Assembly: GCF_030272615.1 (NCBI RefSeq)
Contig: NC_081414.1
Span: 907,933,009-907,997,008 of the forward strand
From: Cryptomeria japonica
Lineage: Eukaryota; Streptophyta; Pinopsida; Cupressales; Cupressaceae
Reading direction: 5' to 3'
Length of the DNA stretch: 64,000 nucleotides
Part shown: positions 47,301 to 57,060 of the stretch, one piece after another
Layout of the letters: each line of letters starts with the position of its first letter
Numbering within the stretch: the first letter of the stretch is position 1
The notes under the pieces: model-generated
What the model was told of the DNA's origin: nothing
The model's database searches: none
What the model saw: only the letters and a program-made list of their open reading frames with translations
Translations under genes and position numbers: made by a program

Positions 47301-47375
47301 GATATTGGTGTTTGTACTGGTTCACCCCCCCTCTCAGTACTGGTTTGGTACTAGTGGATCATCATTGATTTATCA
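44339..47375 (+). repeat. 3' LTR of element A, split by a solo LTR
   Basis: Pieces 44339-45619 and 47060-47375 (with one TSD copy each side of the insert) align with the 5' LTR from end to end. Without the insert it is about 1597 bp against 1582 bp. It ends ATTTATCA at 47375, followed by TSD AAGAC. Confidence 0.94.
45620..47054 (-). mobile_element. solo Gypsy-like LTR in the 3' LTR of A
   Basis: 1435 bp, reverse strand TGTAGTCACATAAATATGTCC to GGAGGGCATCA, with perfect 5-bp TSD GGTTC at 45615-45619 and 47055-47059. Same family as LTR E (61586-63464), which starts TGTAGTCACATAAA and ends GCATCA. Confidence 0.95.
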
Positions 47376-47380
47376 AAGAC

Positions 47381-48388
47381 ATGGTTTCAGGGTTGCCTTC
47401 TATTCGATTTTCTGATGGAGTTTGCCAAGGATGTATTCTTGGTAAGCATCCTGAGGAGAAGTATGATAAAAGCAAAGCATGGAGAGCTCCATAGCTATTG
47501 GAGTTGGTACATAGTGACTTGGCAGGACCATTTCCACAACCATCTTTCAGCAGGGTTAGATATGTCTTAACATTTATTGATGACTTTTCCAGATTTACAT
47601 GGGTTTACTTTCTCAAACAAAAGTCTGAGGTATTTGAGAATTTTCTAGATTTCAAAGCTTTTGCAGAGAAACAATCTGGGAAGTTCATCAAGATTCTGCA
47701 TACAGATAATGGGGGTGAATATGTTAATAATCAGTTTGAAAAATTTTGTGCTTCAGAAGGTATCAACATGCAGCACACAGTTCCATATAGTCCTCAGCAA
47801 AATGGTGTCACAGAACAGAAGAATATGTCCTTGAAGGAGATGGCAAATTGTATGATTCATTCCAAGTCTTTGGCACCTCAGTATTGGGCAGAGGCCATCA
47901 ATTGTGCATGTTACATCCAGAACCAAGTTCCTCATAAAACTATGAAGGGGGTAGCTCCTTTTCAAGCTTGGACCAGTTGGAAACCTACAGTTAAGCATTT
48001 CAAAGTGTTTGGTTCTCTTGCATGGGCCTACATTCCAGCAGAGAAATGCAAGGCTATGGGTCCACAGAGCAAGCCTTGCATATTTGTTGGGTATCTAGAT
48101 GATGTCAAAGGGTATAGACTTCTCCATCCCTCTACACATGAGTTGTTCATTGAGAGGAGTGTTCATTTTGAGGAGAGTTCTTCTATTTCTTCTCAGACCA
48201 CTTCTCCATCCACTATCACATTGGAGACATTGCATGATGATGACAGTTCTTCTGAGGATCTTAATCCTCCTAATCTTGTTTAGGAGTCTTCTTCCTCCAC
48301 TTCAAATGGTGACAGTGATGGTGAGGATTCACATTCTTCTCATAGTCATCCTTTAGAGGTTGATGATTCTCCCCCAGACTCTCCAAGG
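47381..48388 (+). pseudogene. pol: Copia B integrase (continues 36927-38368)
   Basis: Resumes B after element A: 'MVSGLPSIRF' then the zinc-finger Cys pair 'CQGCILGK' (47425), integrase core 'ELVHSDLAGPF', 'LTFIDDFSRFTWVYFLKQKSE', 'ILHTDNGGEY' and 'QQNGVTEQKN' (catalytic Asp, Asp, Glu present), and 'VFGSLAWAYIPAEKCKAMG...IFVGYLDDVKGYRL'. Open from 47498 to 48283, then a TAG where Gln is likely, and a Ser-rich linker to 48388. There it stops against reverse-oriented C4; RT is missing. Confidence 0.94.
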
Positions 48389-48544
48389 TGTGTATCCTTT
48401 CTTAGTGATCTCCCAAATATCCTTGCCAAGACATCTAAAATGGGTCTCCATTTGAATTTTCCATATCCCATAATTTGTTCCATCAAGCTTAGGGATTTCT
48501 CTTCTAAAAATAGTTGCTAGTGGATTTGAAGTGTTAGCTACCAT
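48389..48544 (-). pseudogene. gag: C4 gag N-terminus
   Basis: The reverse strand starts MVANTSNPLATIFRREIPKL at 48544 and matches C1 gag to 'DIWEITKKGYTP', then joins Copia B sequence. About 52 codons without a stop. The join at 48388/48389 is the right-hand breakpoint of the proposed inversion. Confidence 0.88.
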
Positions 48545-48588
48545 AGGATCTACCTCAAGCAGTTAAGCTTCTAGAAAAGAGGACCAAA

Positions 48589-48600
48589 GCTCTGATACCA
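48589..48600 (-). other. primer binding site of C4
   Basis: The reverse strand reads TGGTATCAGAGC two bases from the LTR. Confidence 0.93.
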
Positions 48601-48602
48601 AT

Positions 48603-49867
48603 TGTTAGGATAAATGGTGAATAACTGAGAGGGGTGGGGGGGGTGAATCAGTTGTTAACAAATTATATCATTTAATCCACTTAATGACCTTTAACCAGAT
48701 TAAGTACTGGTAAAATAGAAACAAATATCGGTAAACAATAAAACTTAATAATGAAATAGATAATCAATACAATGCAACCATACCACATAACATCATGATT
48801 TGTATGTGGAAAAACCAAAAAGGGAAAAACCATGGTGGGAATCCTACCCAGAGTAAGATGATACTTCTGCAGAAAGTATGTGATACAATGAGGGGCCTAC
48901 ATATGCAGGAAGGCACACTACCTAGAGCGTAATTCTCATTACAAAAGAGTCTCACTGACTACATAGAGGTTAAAACCACCTTAAGATAAATGGACAACAA
49001 TCCAAAATAATGAACTGTCAGAGATAGCATCTACCATGCTTGATTACAGTCTCGGTTAAGCTCAATACCAGAGGCCTTTGTCCTCTTCCTTAATCCCAAT
49101 TCGATCACCTATGATTGACCAAATCTCCTTTGCATATGATATTGCATTCCAAGACCACGACACATAATCCCCATTCCATTCACATGATTTACAATGAGAT
49201 CTTACATCATTTTATACCAACCCTAAGGCCTAAATCAATTAGGTTGACTACCTAAAAGATATTACAATAAGATCATTACATAAATCCATATTACAATGAT
49301 ATGCCATGTCGGCTTAAGACCAAAACAACAATAACCAATCCATAGAACATCCTGAAATATCCCAGTAACATGTAGAGTACATGTTAACATGATACCGGTC
49401 CATAACCTAGATAGACACTAGACCTATTAGGGGTCCACCATGCCAAAGCAATGTCTTCAAGCAGTTGAACCATGATCAAAGAACATCTTCAACATCTGAA
49501 AATCCATCTAGAAGTCGCACCAACACCACTTATGCATCCTATCAAGATTCCTAAGTGAAAGCTCTGTCAGTTAAACCTTAAACCAATGCTAGTAAGGGTT
49601 TACAAGAGTGTATGGTAGCATCTGACTACCAAATCAATACCAACTGACCAAAACATGCTTGAGGAACATGTAACACATAAAATCAAACATACTCCATTGA
49701 TCCAAACATACTGGAAGTGTCCAACAGATAGTCTCTTCTATCGGTAACACTAGATCTTCTACCAGTAACCAAAACCTGTCTGTCAGTAACCAACCATAAC
49801 AGCTAGTGTTGACATCAATGACAAAACATCAATGCAACACATAATCAATTCATTTATAATGCCAACA
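48603..49867 (-). repeat. 5' LTR of Copia C4
   Basis: 1265 bp, reverse strand TGTTGGCATTATAAATG...TATCCTAACA. Aligns with the C1 LTR. It is followed by PBS and gag on the reverse strand, so it is a 5' LTR. Confidence 0.92.
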
Positions 49868-49879
49868 TAAAGCTCCTTG

Positions 49880-50422
49880 TCATTTCCCACTCCCACCCCA
49901 TTTTAATTTTCTTTTGCTTTTCTTCCTACCAACATCATCTTCAATGCTAGCATTTTCATCCAAGTGAATTATCTCATTATGGGTATCCATTACAACATCT
50001 TCTCTCAGGCCAGTATTATCATCCTCATTTGACACATTTAACTCAATGAAAATCCCACCTTGTTGTGCTGGTGAGATACTATGAATGGCTTCTGCAACTA
50101 CAGAAGTTGATGGACCAGAAACTTTACCAATTCCAAAGTAAGACTTTATGGTAGTATCTCTAAGTTTTGGGCATTTTGATGGCCTCCCAATCACTTCACC
50201 ACCCTGAGGAGTCCTACCCTTATCTGGCCTCCCAACCCCTTCACCTCCTTGAGGAGTCTCACCCTGGTGTGACATACCAATCCCTTCACCACCCTGAGGA
50301 TTCTCAATCTCACCCTTGTCTAACATTGCAATCCCTTCACTAGACTGAGGAGTCTGAGTCTCACCCTTGTCTGTCATCTCAGTCCCTTCACCACCCTGAC
50401 GAGTCTTATCATTGTCTGACAT
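49880..50422 (-). CDS. hypothetical protein with degenerate TPQGGEG repeats
   Basis: 180 codons, open from ATG to stop. Residues 1-80 are five or six degenerate repeats of about 15-18 residues around 'GGEGxxMxDKGETPQ'. The middle part has 'CPKLRDTTIKSYFGIGKVSG', and the tail is acidic then basic ('GRKKSKRKLKWG', possibly nuclear-localising). No domain recognised. It lies just outside C4, in the only region not explained by elements. It could be an exon of a host gene or part of a DNA transposon; that is speculation. The absence of stops in a window full of them is mild support for coding. Confidence 0.4.
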   Translation of the reverse strand: MSDNDKTRQGGEGTEMTDKGETQTPQSSEGIAMLDKGEIENPQGGEGIGMSHQGETPQGGEGVGRPDKGRTPQGGEVIGRPSKCPKLRDTTIKSYFGIGKVSGPSTSVVAEAIHSISPAQQGGIFIELNVSNEDDNTGLREDVVMDTHNEIIHLDENASIEDDVGRKKSKRKLKWGGSGK

Positions 50423-52272
50423 CTTGACCTCTCACTACAAATTAAAACTAATTCTAAGAAGTATGAATAAATGATTACTCACCTTTACGCTTTCTCAACT
50501 AAATCAAGAATCAGGAATGTCTAGGCATGTGTTGCAGGATTGCAACTCTGGCCCTCTGCCCTACAATCAACTTCAAGGTTCCAACTCAAATTGTGCAATG
50601 TGAATCAAGAGCTCCCAAATTTACTAATCAAACATGAACAAATTGTAAGGAAGACTATTTAAAACCTTCAATTGTATTTATATCAATCCATGATTCCATT
50701 TTTGGTGAATTTTGCGGGCTTTTCAAAATGCATCTTATTGGCCCTCTGGTTTGTATGTAGGTGTCATACTCTATATGCATTATAATTTGGCAAAATGGGT
50801 CCTCGAATGCTTATAAATTTTTATTAGCCCTCCGATTTGTATGTAGGTGTCATACTCTATATGCATTGGAATTAGGCGAAATATGATGCAGGAGCATCCC
50901 CGGTGATAGGACCTAAAATTATGTTTTGCAAAATTTTAGGTCATTCTAGTTTTGTTTTGCCCTCTTTCAAGTTTTCAGGGTTTAGGGATTTAGGGGCTGT
51001 GTCTTGTCTTGATTAAGTCTTGGTATAAAGGAAAATCTTCAATCCATTTTATATTTTGTCATTCCCTTTTTTCTCACTTAAGGTTGAGGGTTCCACTTCG
51101 TTGGTGGGGCCATTTTGCTCCCTAAACATTAAATCATGTTAGACCGGTCTATGAAATGATTTCCCTAAGTTGCAAAATTTTTCCCTATGGCTGGTCTCCC
51201 TTTAAATATTTGTACCCATGCTTATATTTTCCTAAGTCCAAAAATCCTAAGTATTTTGGCGGGTTGTTAAATACAAAATGAATCCAACAGTTCATGCTTC
51301 CTCGTGATCAAAGATGCGAGGATTATAAAGACTATGACATCGTGAGATCATGCCATGTTTTTTCAGTGGAAACTCGCCAAGTTGGTAGTATATCCAATCG
51401 AAGTTTTTTGTTACAGGTTCTTAGATAGTAAAGGTCAGTTTACTAATAGTCTTATCAATTTGAACATGTTCAAAATGAATAATGATCTTATGTCCTGAGG
51501 TAAAAGGTGCCCAATTTTTAGTTCTGGAGGACTTAATGGGCATTGTGCATAGCAGTAAAGAGTGAAAAGATTTGATAGTTCCCTGTATCCCCATGATGGA
51601 AGTTTCAAGGAAGTTATGGACCGCAGCATCATGAGATGATGCCATGTGTCCCAAGCTAATCAGGAATACCTATGGTGGGGCCACTGATGGAGTCTAGTTG
51701 AAAGATGATGTGGTGCTGATTAGTTGTGATTTTGTGGGTCCGTTGATACAAATAGAAAGTCAAGTGCTAAGTCGACAAGGAATGATTGTTGGATTTCCCA
51801 ACTTGGAAGATGATCGACGGCTAGGTTTTAAACTTTTTTAAATGCAAATTAGGAGCCGTTGTTTCGCTCGCATGAGTAGTAATGGTAGATGAGACATTTG
51901 CATTCTTTTCTAGATAGTAATTAAAGACTCTTAAAAGGTCGTTCTTCATTTACAAAATATTTCATAGCAATCCAAAAGGTTTTCCTGCTATTGAAGAAGG
52001 TTGAAACAACTCTCTGCAACACAGAATTGTCATCTCTCTAGTGAAAATGGAAGTAGTAAGTTTATCTAATCCATTCATCTTTTCTTGAAACAAATTGATG
52101 TTATAAATTGTGCATGAAGTTGTAAGAAGAGAATTCAATTTGTTGTAGGGTTAGGTGCTAGACAAAGAGTAGTGAAATTTCTTTGAATTATTCTGGTAAC
52201 TTAAAATCTCATACAAGCCCTAGTTTTTTCTTCCTGAATTTGGAGTTATAGTATAAAACCTAGTTTCAAAAT
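50423..52272. other. non-coding stretch with a short tandem duplication
   Basis: AT-rich, with no LTR terminus, PBS or convincing frame. A 65-bp segment containing 'tttgtatgtaggtgtcatac' occurs at about 50731-50795 and again at 50816-50880, offset 85 bp. Minus-strand ORFs at 51421-51654 overlap in two frames and look like chance. Confidence 0.5.
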
Positions 52273-54658
52273 ATGGCTCCCTCATAGAAACATTCAGGAC
52301 AAATGGATTATATAAAAAGAAATCTATATGATGATTTCTTAGATCAATCGAAGCCCTTGACAAATGATAAACAACAGGGGCAGAGATTTGTGATTGCAAA
52401 AACCCTAGGGGAAGGGCTACTTAATAAAGAATTTCACTTGGTGGATGCTAATATACCAATAACTAGGTTAGAGATGTTCAAGTTATGGTATGGACAAAGG
52501 AATTTGCATTCCCCATTATAGAGTCCTTGGTAGTGTGATTTGGGTAAGTTGGTAGTGCCAGGTGTTTTCATGGATGTCAACCTACTCAAAGTTGTTCCTA
52601 ACAGATATGACCATGTTTAAAGGGTTTCTCTGGACAACCACATGTACTGCCCTTCAACGTTCCTCTAAGAATGGGTTTTGCTGAGGTGATGTGACAAATA
52701 GGATACATTTAGAATAAGGATTTAAAAGGAAAGGGAAAATTAAAATTTTCCCAGATTACACTATTATCCCTTACTTTGTAATTTGAAGGGAGGATATGAG
52801 AATTTTGATAAATTATTTGTTCCATATCATTTGGGAGTGAGTATAGCTAGACACAATGATCTTGAGGGTTTTCCAAATCTTTTAGAACAAGAATAAAAGG
52901 AGGTTTGTTTCCCCATGAGCATAATTTTCCTAAGGACTTAATTAGGAATGAATTTGATTCCATGACTCAGTAATGGAGAAAAGAGAAGTGGATAATCTTC
53001 AAAAAAATATAGGCTTCTATCCAAAAGATGGATCCAAAATATGACCCATTAAAGGATTTTCGCCATTTTGTACCAAGATTGATTTTATTATGAAAATTTT
53101 TGATGAGTTGAAGAATATTTTAAAGGAGAAGATAGATGGACTTGAAGAAGTTCATGGCTGAAAACAATCGAGCTCACAACCTCTTTTATCTCAGAGAGAA
53201 GGTGTCATGGTAGCAGGGAGGCCTATTCAAGAATCTTCTCACAAAAGAGAAAAAGAAGAAATGAGTAATGAAGAGGATAGTAGAAATGATAGTGGAATAT
53301 TAATAAGGAGAAAGAGTAATAAGAAGATGAGTGCAGAGCCTTTCCCTAAAATAAAAACTAATCCTCTTCAAGGAATCAGGATCATTGATCTTGAAGATTC
53401 GAATAGAAGTCCTCCACAATCTGTTGTATCTTTTTTGCTAGTAAGGCAGGGTGAAGAACAAATGGAGGAAGGCATGTTCATTGCAACAAGTGTAGAAATG
53501 CAATTTGGTGTTCCTCCTTTGCCTCCTAATTTGGAGTTAGATCTCACTAGGGTAAAGGCTTCAACGATACAAGAAAGGAGGCATGTGATAAGTTCCTTGA
53601 GGATGATGCTTTTGTGAGGAGACCAATCTTTCTATAGTTAGTATAGAAGATGAAGGTTGAGGAGTACAAAAGGAGAATTACTGATAAGAAGGCCCAAAGG
53701 CTAGACATATCAGATCAAGAGAACCAAGAAGAAGTAGAGAATGAGATAAGGGAAGAATTTAAGGAAATCACTGCTAATGAGGGTAGGAAGATTATAAGTT
53801 AGGCTGGAGTCTTGATCTTGCCAGAATGGGACATAGTAGATGCAGTGCCATTTGATACAATCAGGAAATCAAAGGGTCAACCTTCCAATTCAGAAGAAGA
53901 AGCAAGGTTAGCATTAAAAGGATCAGATTTTGTGGATGATTATGCAACCCTGACAATCTGGGCATTAGAGGAAGGACCTAGGAAGCCTAACATTAGTGAT
54001 TTAAACCCCAACTTGAGGGGAAGCTTAATTATAAAAAAAGCAAAACTGACACATGAGAGCAAAAAAAGAGAAGCTTCAGAGAAGGCTGAGTTGATAAGAA
54101 AGTTTGACAAACTTTTTAATGATTATATTGCATATCAACAAATGTGTGTGGAGTTGCAAATGAGGATGCAACTCCTTGAGGTGGGACGAATAATTTTTTT
54201 CCATCCTACACTTATAGGGCCATCAGAGCCATCAACATCCAGCTCGCCACCTACGATCTAGGGAGGAGAAGCAATTCAACTTGATACAAGTGTTGATGTC
54301 CATGGTATGGCATTAGTTCCCTATGATGATGATGATGACCCTGATACTACAAGATCAACTAAACTAAATGAGTCTCAGCTTTTAGAAAATATTGTTGAAT
54401 TAGAAAATAAGCTAAAAGAATTAGAAAATCAATCAGTTGGGAAACAAAAGGATATAGTTAACTCAGTGCTAACTCATTTGAATGAGAAATTTGATAGCAA
54501 GTTAAACAGTGTCCATGCGTTATATTCTTTTCTTTTCAATGCTATTCAAAAATTTAATGATGATAAAGAAGTGGAAATTCCTCTGTTTACAAAATGGTTG
54601 CAAAGAGGAAATGAGCTTAGAATGATGTCCATGGCCTCTAAATTTCATATTGAGAGAC
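52273..54658 (+). pseudogene. decayed gene of unknown function, cut by Copia D
   Basis: Coding-like pieces on one strand: 52273-52521 ('MDYIKRNLYDDFLDQSKPLT', 'LGEGLLNKEFHLVDANIPIT'), then a shifted and stop-filled part, 53207-53617 (charged, with 'IRIIDLEDSNRSPPQSVVSF'), 53812-54261 ('LPEWDIVDAVPFDTIRKSKG', 'DDYATLTIWALEEGPRKPN') and 54307-54658 ('LLENIVELENKLKELENQ', a likely coiled coil). The last three share frame or nearly so. The LTR of D starts at 54659 and truncates it. I recognise no domain; it could be a host gene or an internal part of an unknown element. Confidence 0.5.
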
Positions 54659-56157
54659 TGTTGGCATTTCAACAGTAAGAAAGATTGTTGATATTCAATA
54701 AGGATATTGAGAAGGTCGTTGAAGATTGTTGATATAACTAAAGAAGGATGATAACTATCTTTATAACATTATTTTGTCATTGATTTCAAGAAATTGATTA
54801 TTTGATTCAGTATGATGTTTCCATATCTTGAGAAGATTGATTAGAAGAGAATTAAGATATCGGTAAAAGACACTGAAAGATTGTGATGAATAAGAGGAGG
54901 AATAAGTTATTCAATGGGCAACTATTACCAAGTTAGAAAATGATGAGATCATGATGTTTAGATTGTTTTGATATCCTACATATGTTGTTGATTGTAAGAT
55001 TAATACTATACTATGTCACCAAGTAAAGAACCTAGTTGGTAAACCCTAAGGTTATCGATATCGGTTAATAAAGGTGGAATGTCTACCGAGTAAGGTTTAG
55101 TATTTACCGAGTTGCAACTGAGTTATGACAGTGCGCATTGGATGGATAAAGCATTATTTAATGAAGGACAATGATTAGCTGGAGATGTATAAATGATTGG
55201 TATGTCATGCATGAAGTTTGTTAAGGATCTATGGGAAAGAAAAATCGGCAGGAAGATCTACAACACAGATTGAACCGCAATAACCTTGTGCAAGTTCCAA
55301 GAAGGGAATGCAAGTCCCTAGGCAAGGTAAAACATTTTCAGATTGGAAGGATACATTGAACCTGGTCAAGTTTGAAGATCTAATGGCTAAGATTGATCAT
55401 GAGAAATGTGATCAAGGAGATTAAGCGGTTAGCAATTGTTTATAAATAAGGAATTGTTAATAAACAATGTATGCATGCAAGTGTAAGCACAGGAATGCTA
55501 CATAGTGATTACAAAGCACAAAAGCTTGAAGGCCTATTTGAATAATAGAGTAGAGAGCCCAATAGAGGGACAAGATAAGTCCTATGACTAGATTGTTTTG
55601 AGAAAATAAGAATCTGCTTTAGCATTTTAGATGTGAAGTTGCAGATAGATTTTTATTACTGTTATTTTGTAAGTAACACAAAATCTCTTAACCGAGTGGA
55701 CTTAATAGTCTTATTTGTAAACCCTCTAGCAAGGTAACATTCTAAATGAGTTTTTGAAATCCTTTGACAAGGTCACTTCTAACAAAGTGAAGATCCTAAC
55801 AGATTTGAGGGAAATCCCTTAATCAGGTCACATCTAGCAATGTGTTTGTAATCTTTAACAAGATTTGCTTTTAACTGAGCATACTCTAGAAGAGTATATT
55901 TCTTAGTGGGTCCGAAATCCCACAGTGGTTTTTCCCTATTTGGGTTTCCACATTAAATCTAGTGTTATGAGTGTTATGATGATTATGTGTTTATGAGTTA
56001 ACATGTTTAGCAGTTTTTGGTTATGTTGCTGAAGTAGAAGTTACTGAGGTTGAATCTGTTGATTTTATGAAAGTTTAAGTTTGTATGATTCATGCCCCCT
56101 CCTCTCATCTTGTGATCTATTGGCATCTGTACTTTAAAATTAGTATCAGAACTAATA
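54659..56157 (+). repeat. 5' LTR of Copia D
   Basis: About 1.5 kb, TGTTGGCATTTCAACAG to ACTAATA (probably CA changed to TA), followed two bases later by a PBS. It contains the 'cacagtggtttttcccta' block (55931) and a pyrimidine tract at 56094-56106. Possible TSD GAGAC at 54654-54658; the other copy is outside the window. Confidence 0.82.
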
Positions 56158-56159
56158 AT

Positions 56160-56171
56160 TGGTATTAGAGC
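56160..56171 (+). other. primer binding site of D, one base changed
   Basis: TGGTATTAGAGC, a C to T change from the usual initiator-Met PBS. Confidence 0.88.
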
Positions 56172-56222
56172 TTTGGACTCCAGAAAAAAAAGTTTAAAGG
56201 TACTTGAGGCAAAGATCCAAAG

Positions 56223-57060
56223 ATGTATAAAAGGGATGCACCGAAGCTGAACAAGTCAAGTTTCTCCACATGGCAGAAAAGGATGAAGCTGCATTTATTA
56301 GGAATTGGAGAATATGCAACATATTATCTGGAGAATGATTACATTGCACCAAGCACCAACCCTATGACCTTGGAAGAGATAAAGGCAAAGCAAGAACATA
56401 TTCAAGCTATGATTGAAATAACATTAGCATTGACCGACTCATAGTTTAATGATCTAAAAGGTTGTAATGATGCAAAGCAATGTTGACTAAGCTCATATCT
56501 GTGTATGGAGGTGATGAACATGTTCAAAGAGCTAAAGTAGATAGTCTAAGAGGACAACTTGAATCCATGAGAATGAATGAAGGTGAGAACATAACCCAAT
56601 ATAGTATAAGACTAAAGGAGATTGTCAATCAAATTAAAGGAGCAGGTGGAACTATTGAAGAAAAGGATATAGAAAGTAAGTTGTTGAGAACCCTTCTACC
56701 AGCTTATGCTATTTGAGTCTCTGCAATCAATGAATTGAGGTCTGTACCTAACATGCTAGTTTCTTTGGATGCTACTATTGGTAAGCTACATGCATTTGAG
56801 TTAAGTAATTTGGATAACAGTGGGTCTTCGGTAAATAGAGTAGAATCTATATTCAATTCTTTTCATATTGGTGAATCTGATGATTACAATGATAGAATGA
56901 GTAAGTACTCTGAAGGGGATCACAGTGGAGCAAGTGAAAGTTTTCACAAGAACATGGAAAAAGTGCACAATGATAGTATGAGGAAATCAAGAAGCAAGAA
57001 TAATTTGAAGCATTATTAGCCAAAAGGTTACCGAGAGGCAAAGGTAAGTATAAAGGGAAG
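56223..57060 (+). pseudogene. gag: Copia D gag
   Basis: Starts MYKRDAPKLNKSSFSTWQKR. Gag core 'LISVYGGDEHVQRAKVDSLR' and 'SMRMNEGENITQYSIRLKEI' align with element A gag. Frameshift between 56444 and 56480, a stop at 56714, and another frame change near 57020 before the zinc knuckle. Confidence 0.9.

Larger units (their letters stand above)
38369..47375 (+). mobile_element. full-length Copia element A inserted in Copia B
   Basis: Complete structure: TSD AAGAC (38364-38368 and 47376-47380), 5' LTR 38369-39950, PBS, gag-pol 40020-44077, polypurine tract, 3' LTR 44339-47375 (which contains a 1435-bp solo LTR). It is the only element here with both LTRs, both TSDs and a whole gag-pol order, but about eleven stops and a frameshift make it inactive. 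Domain order protease, integrase, RT, RNase H marks Ty1/Copia. Confidence 0.95.
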
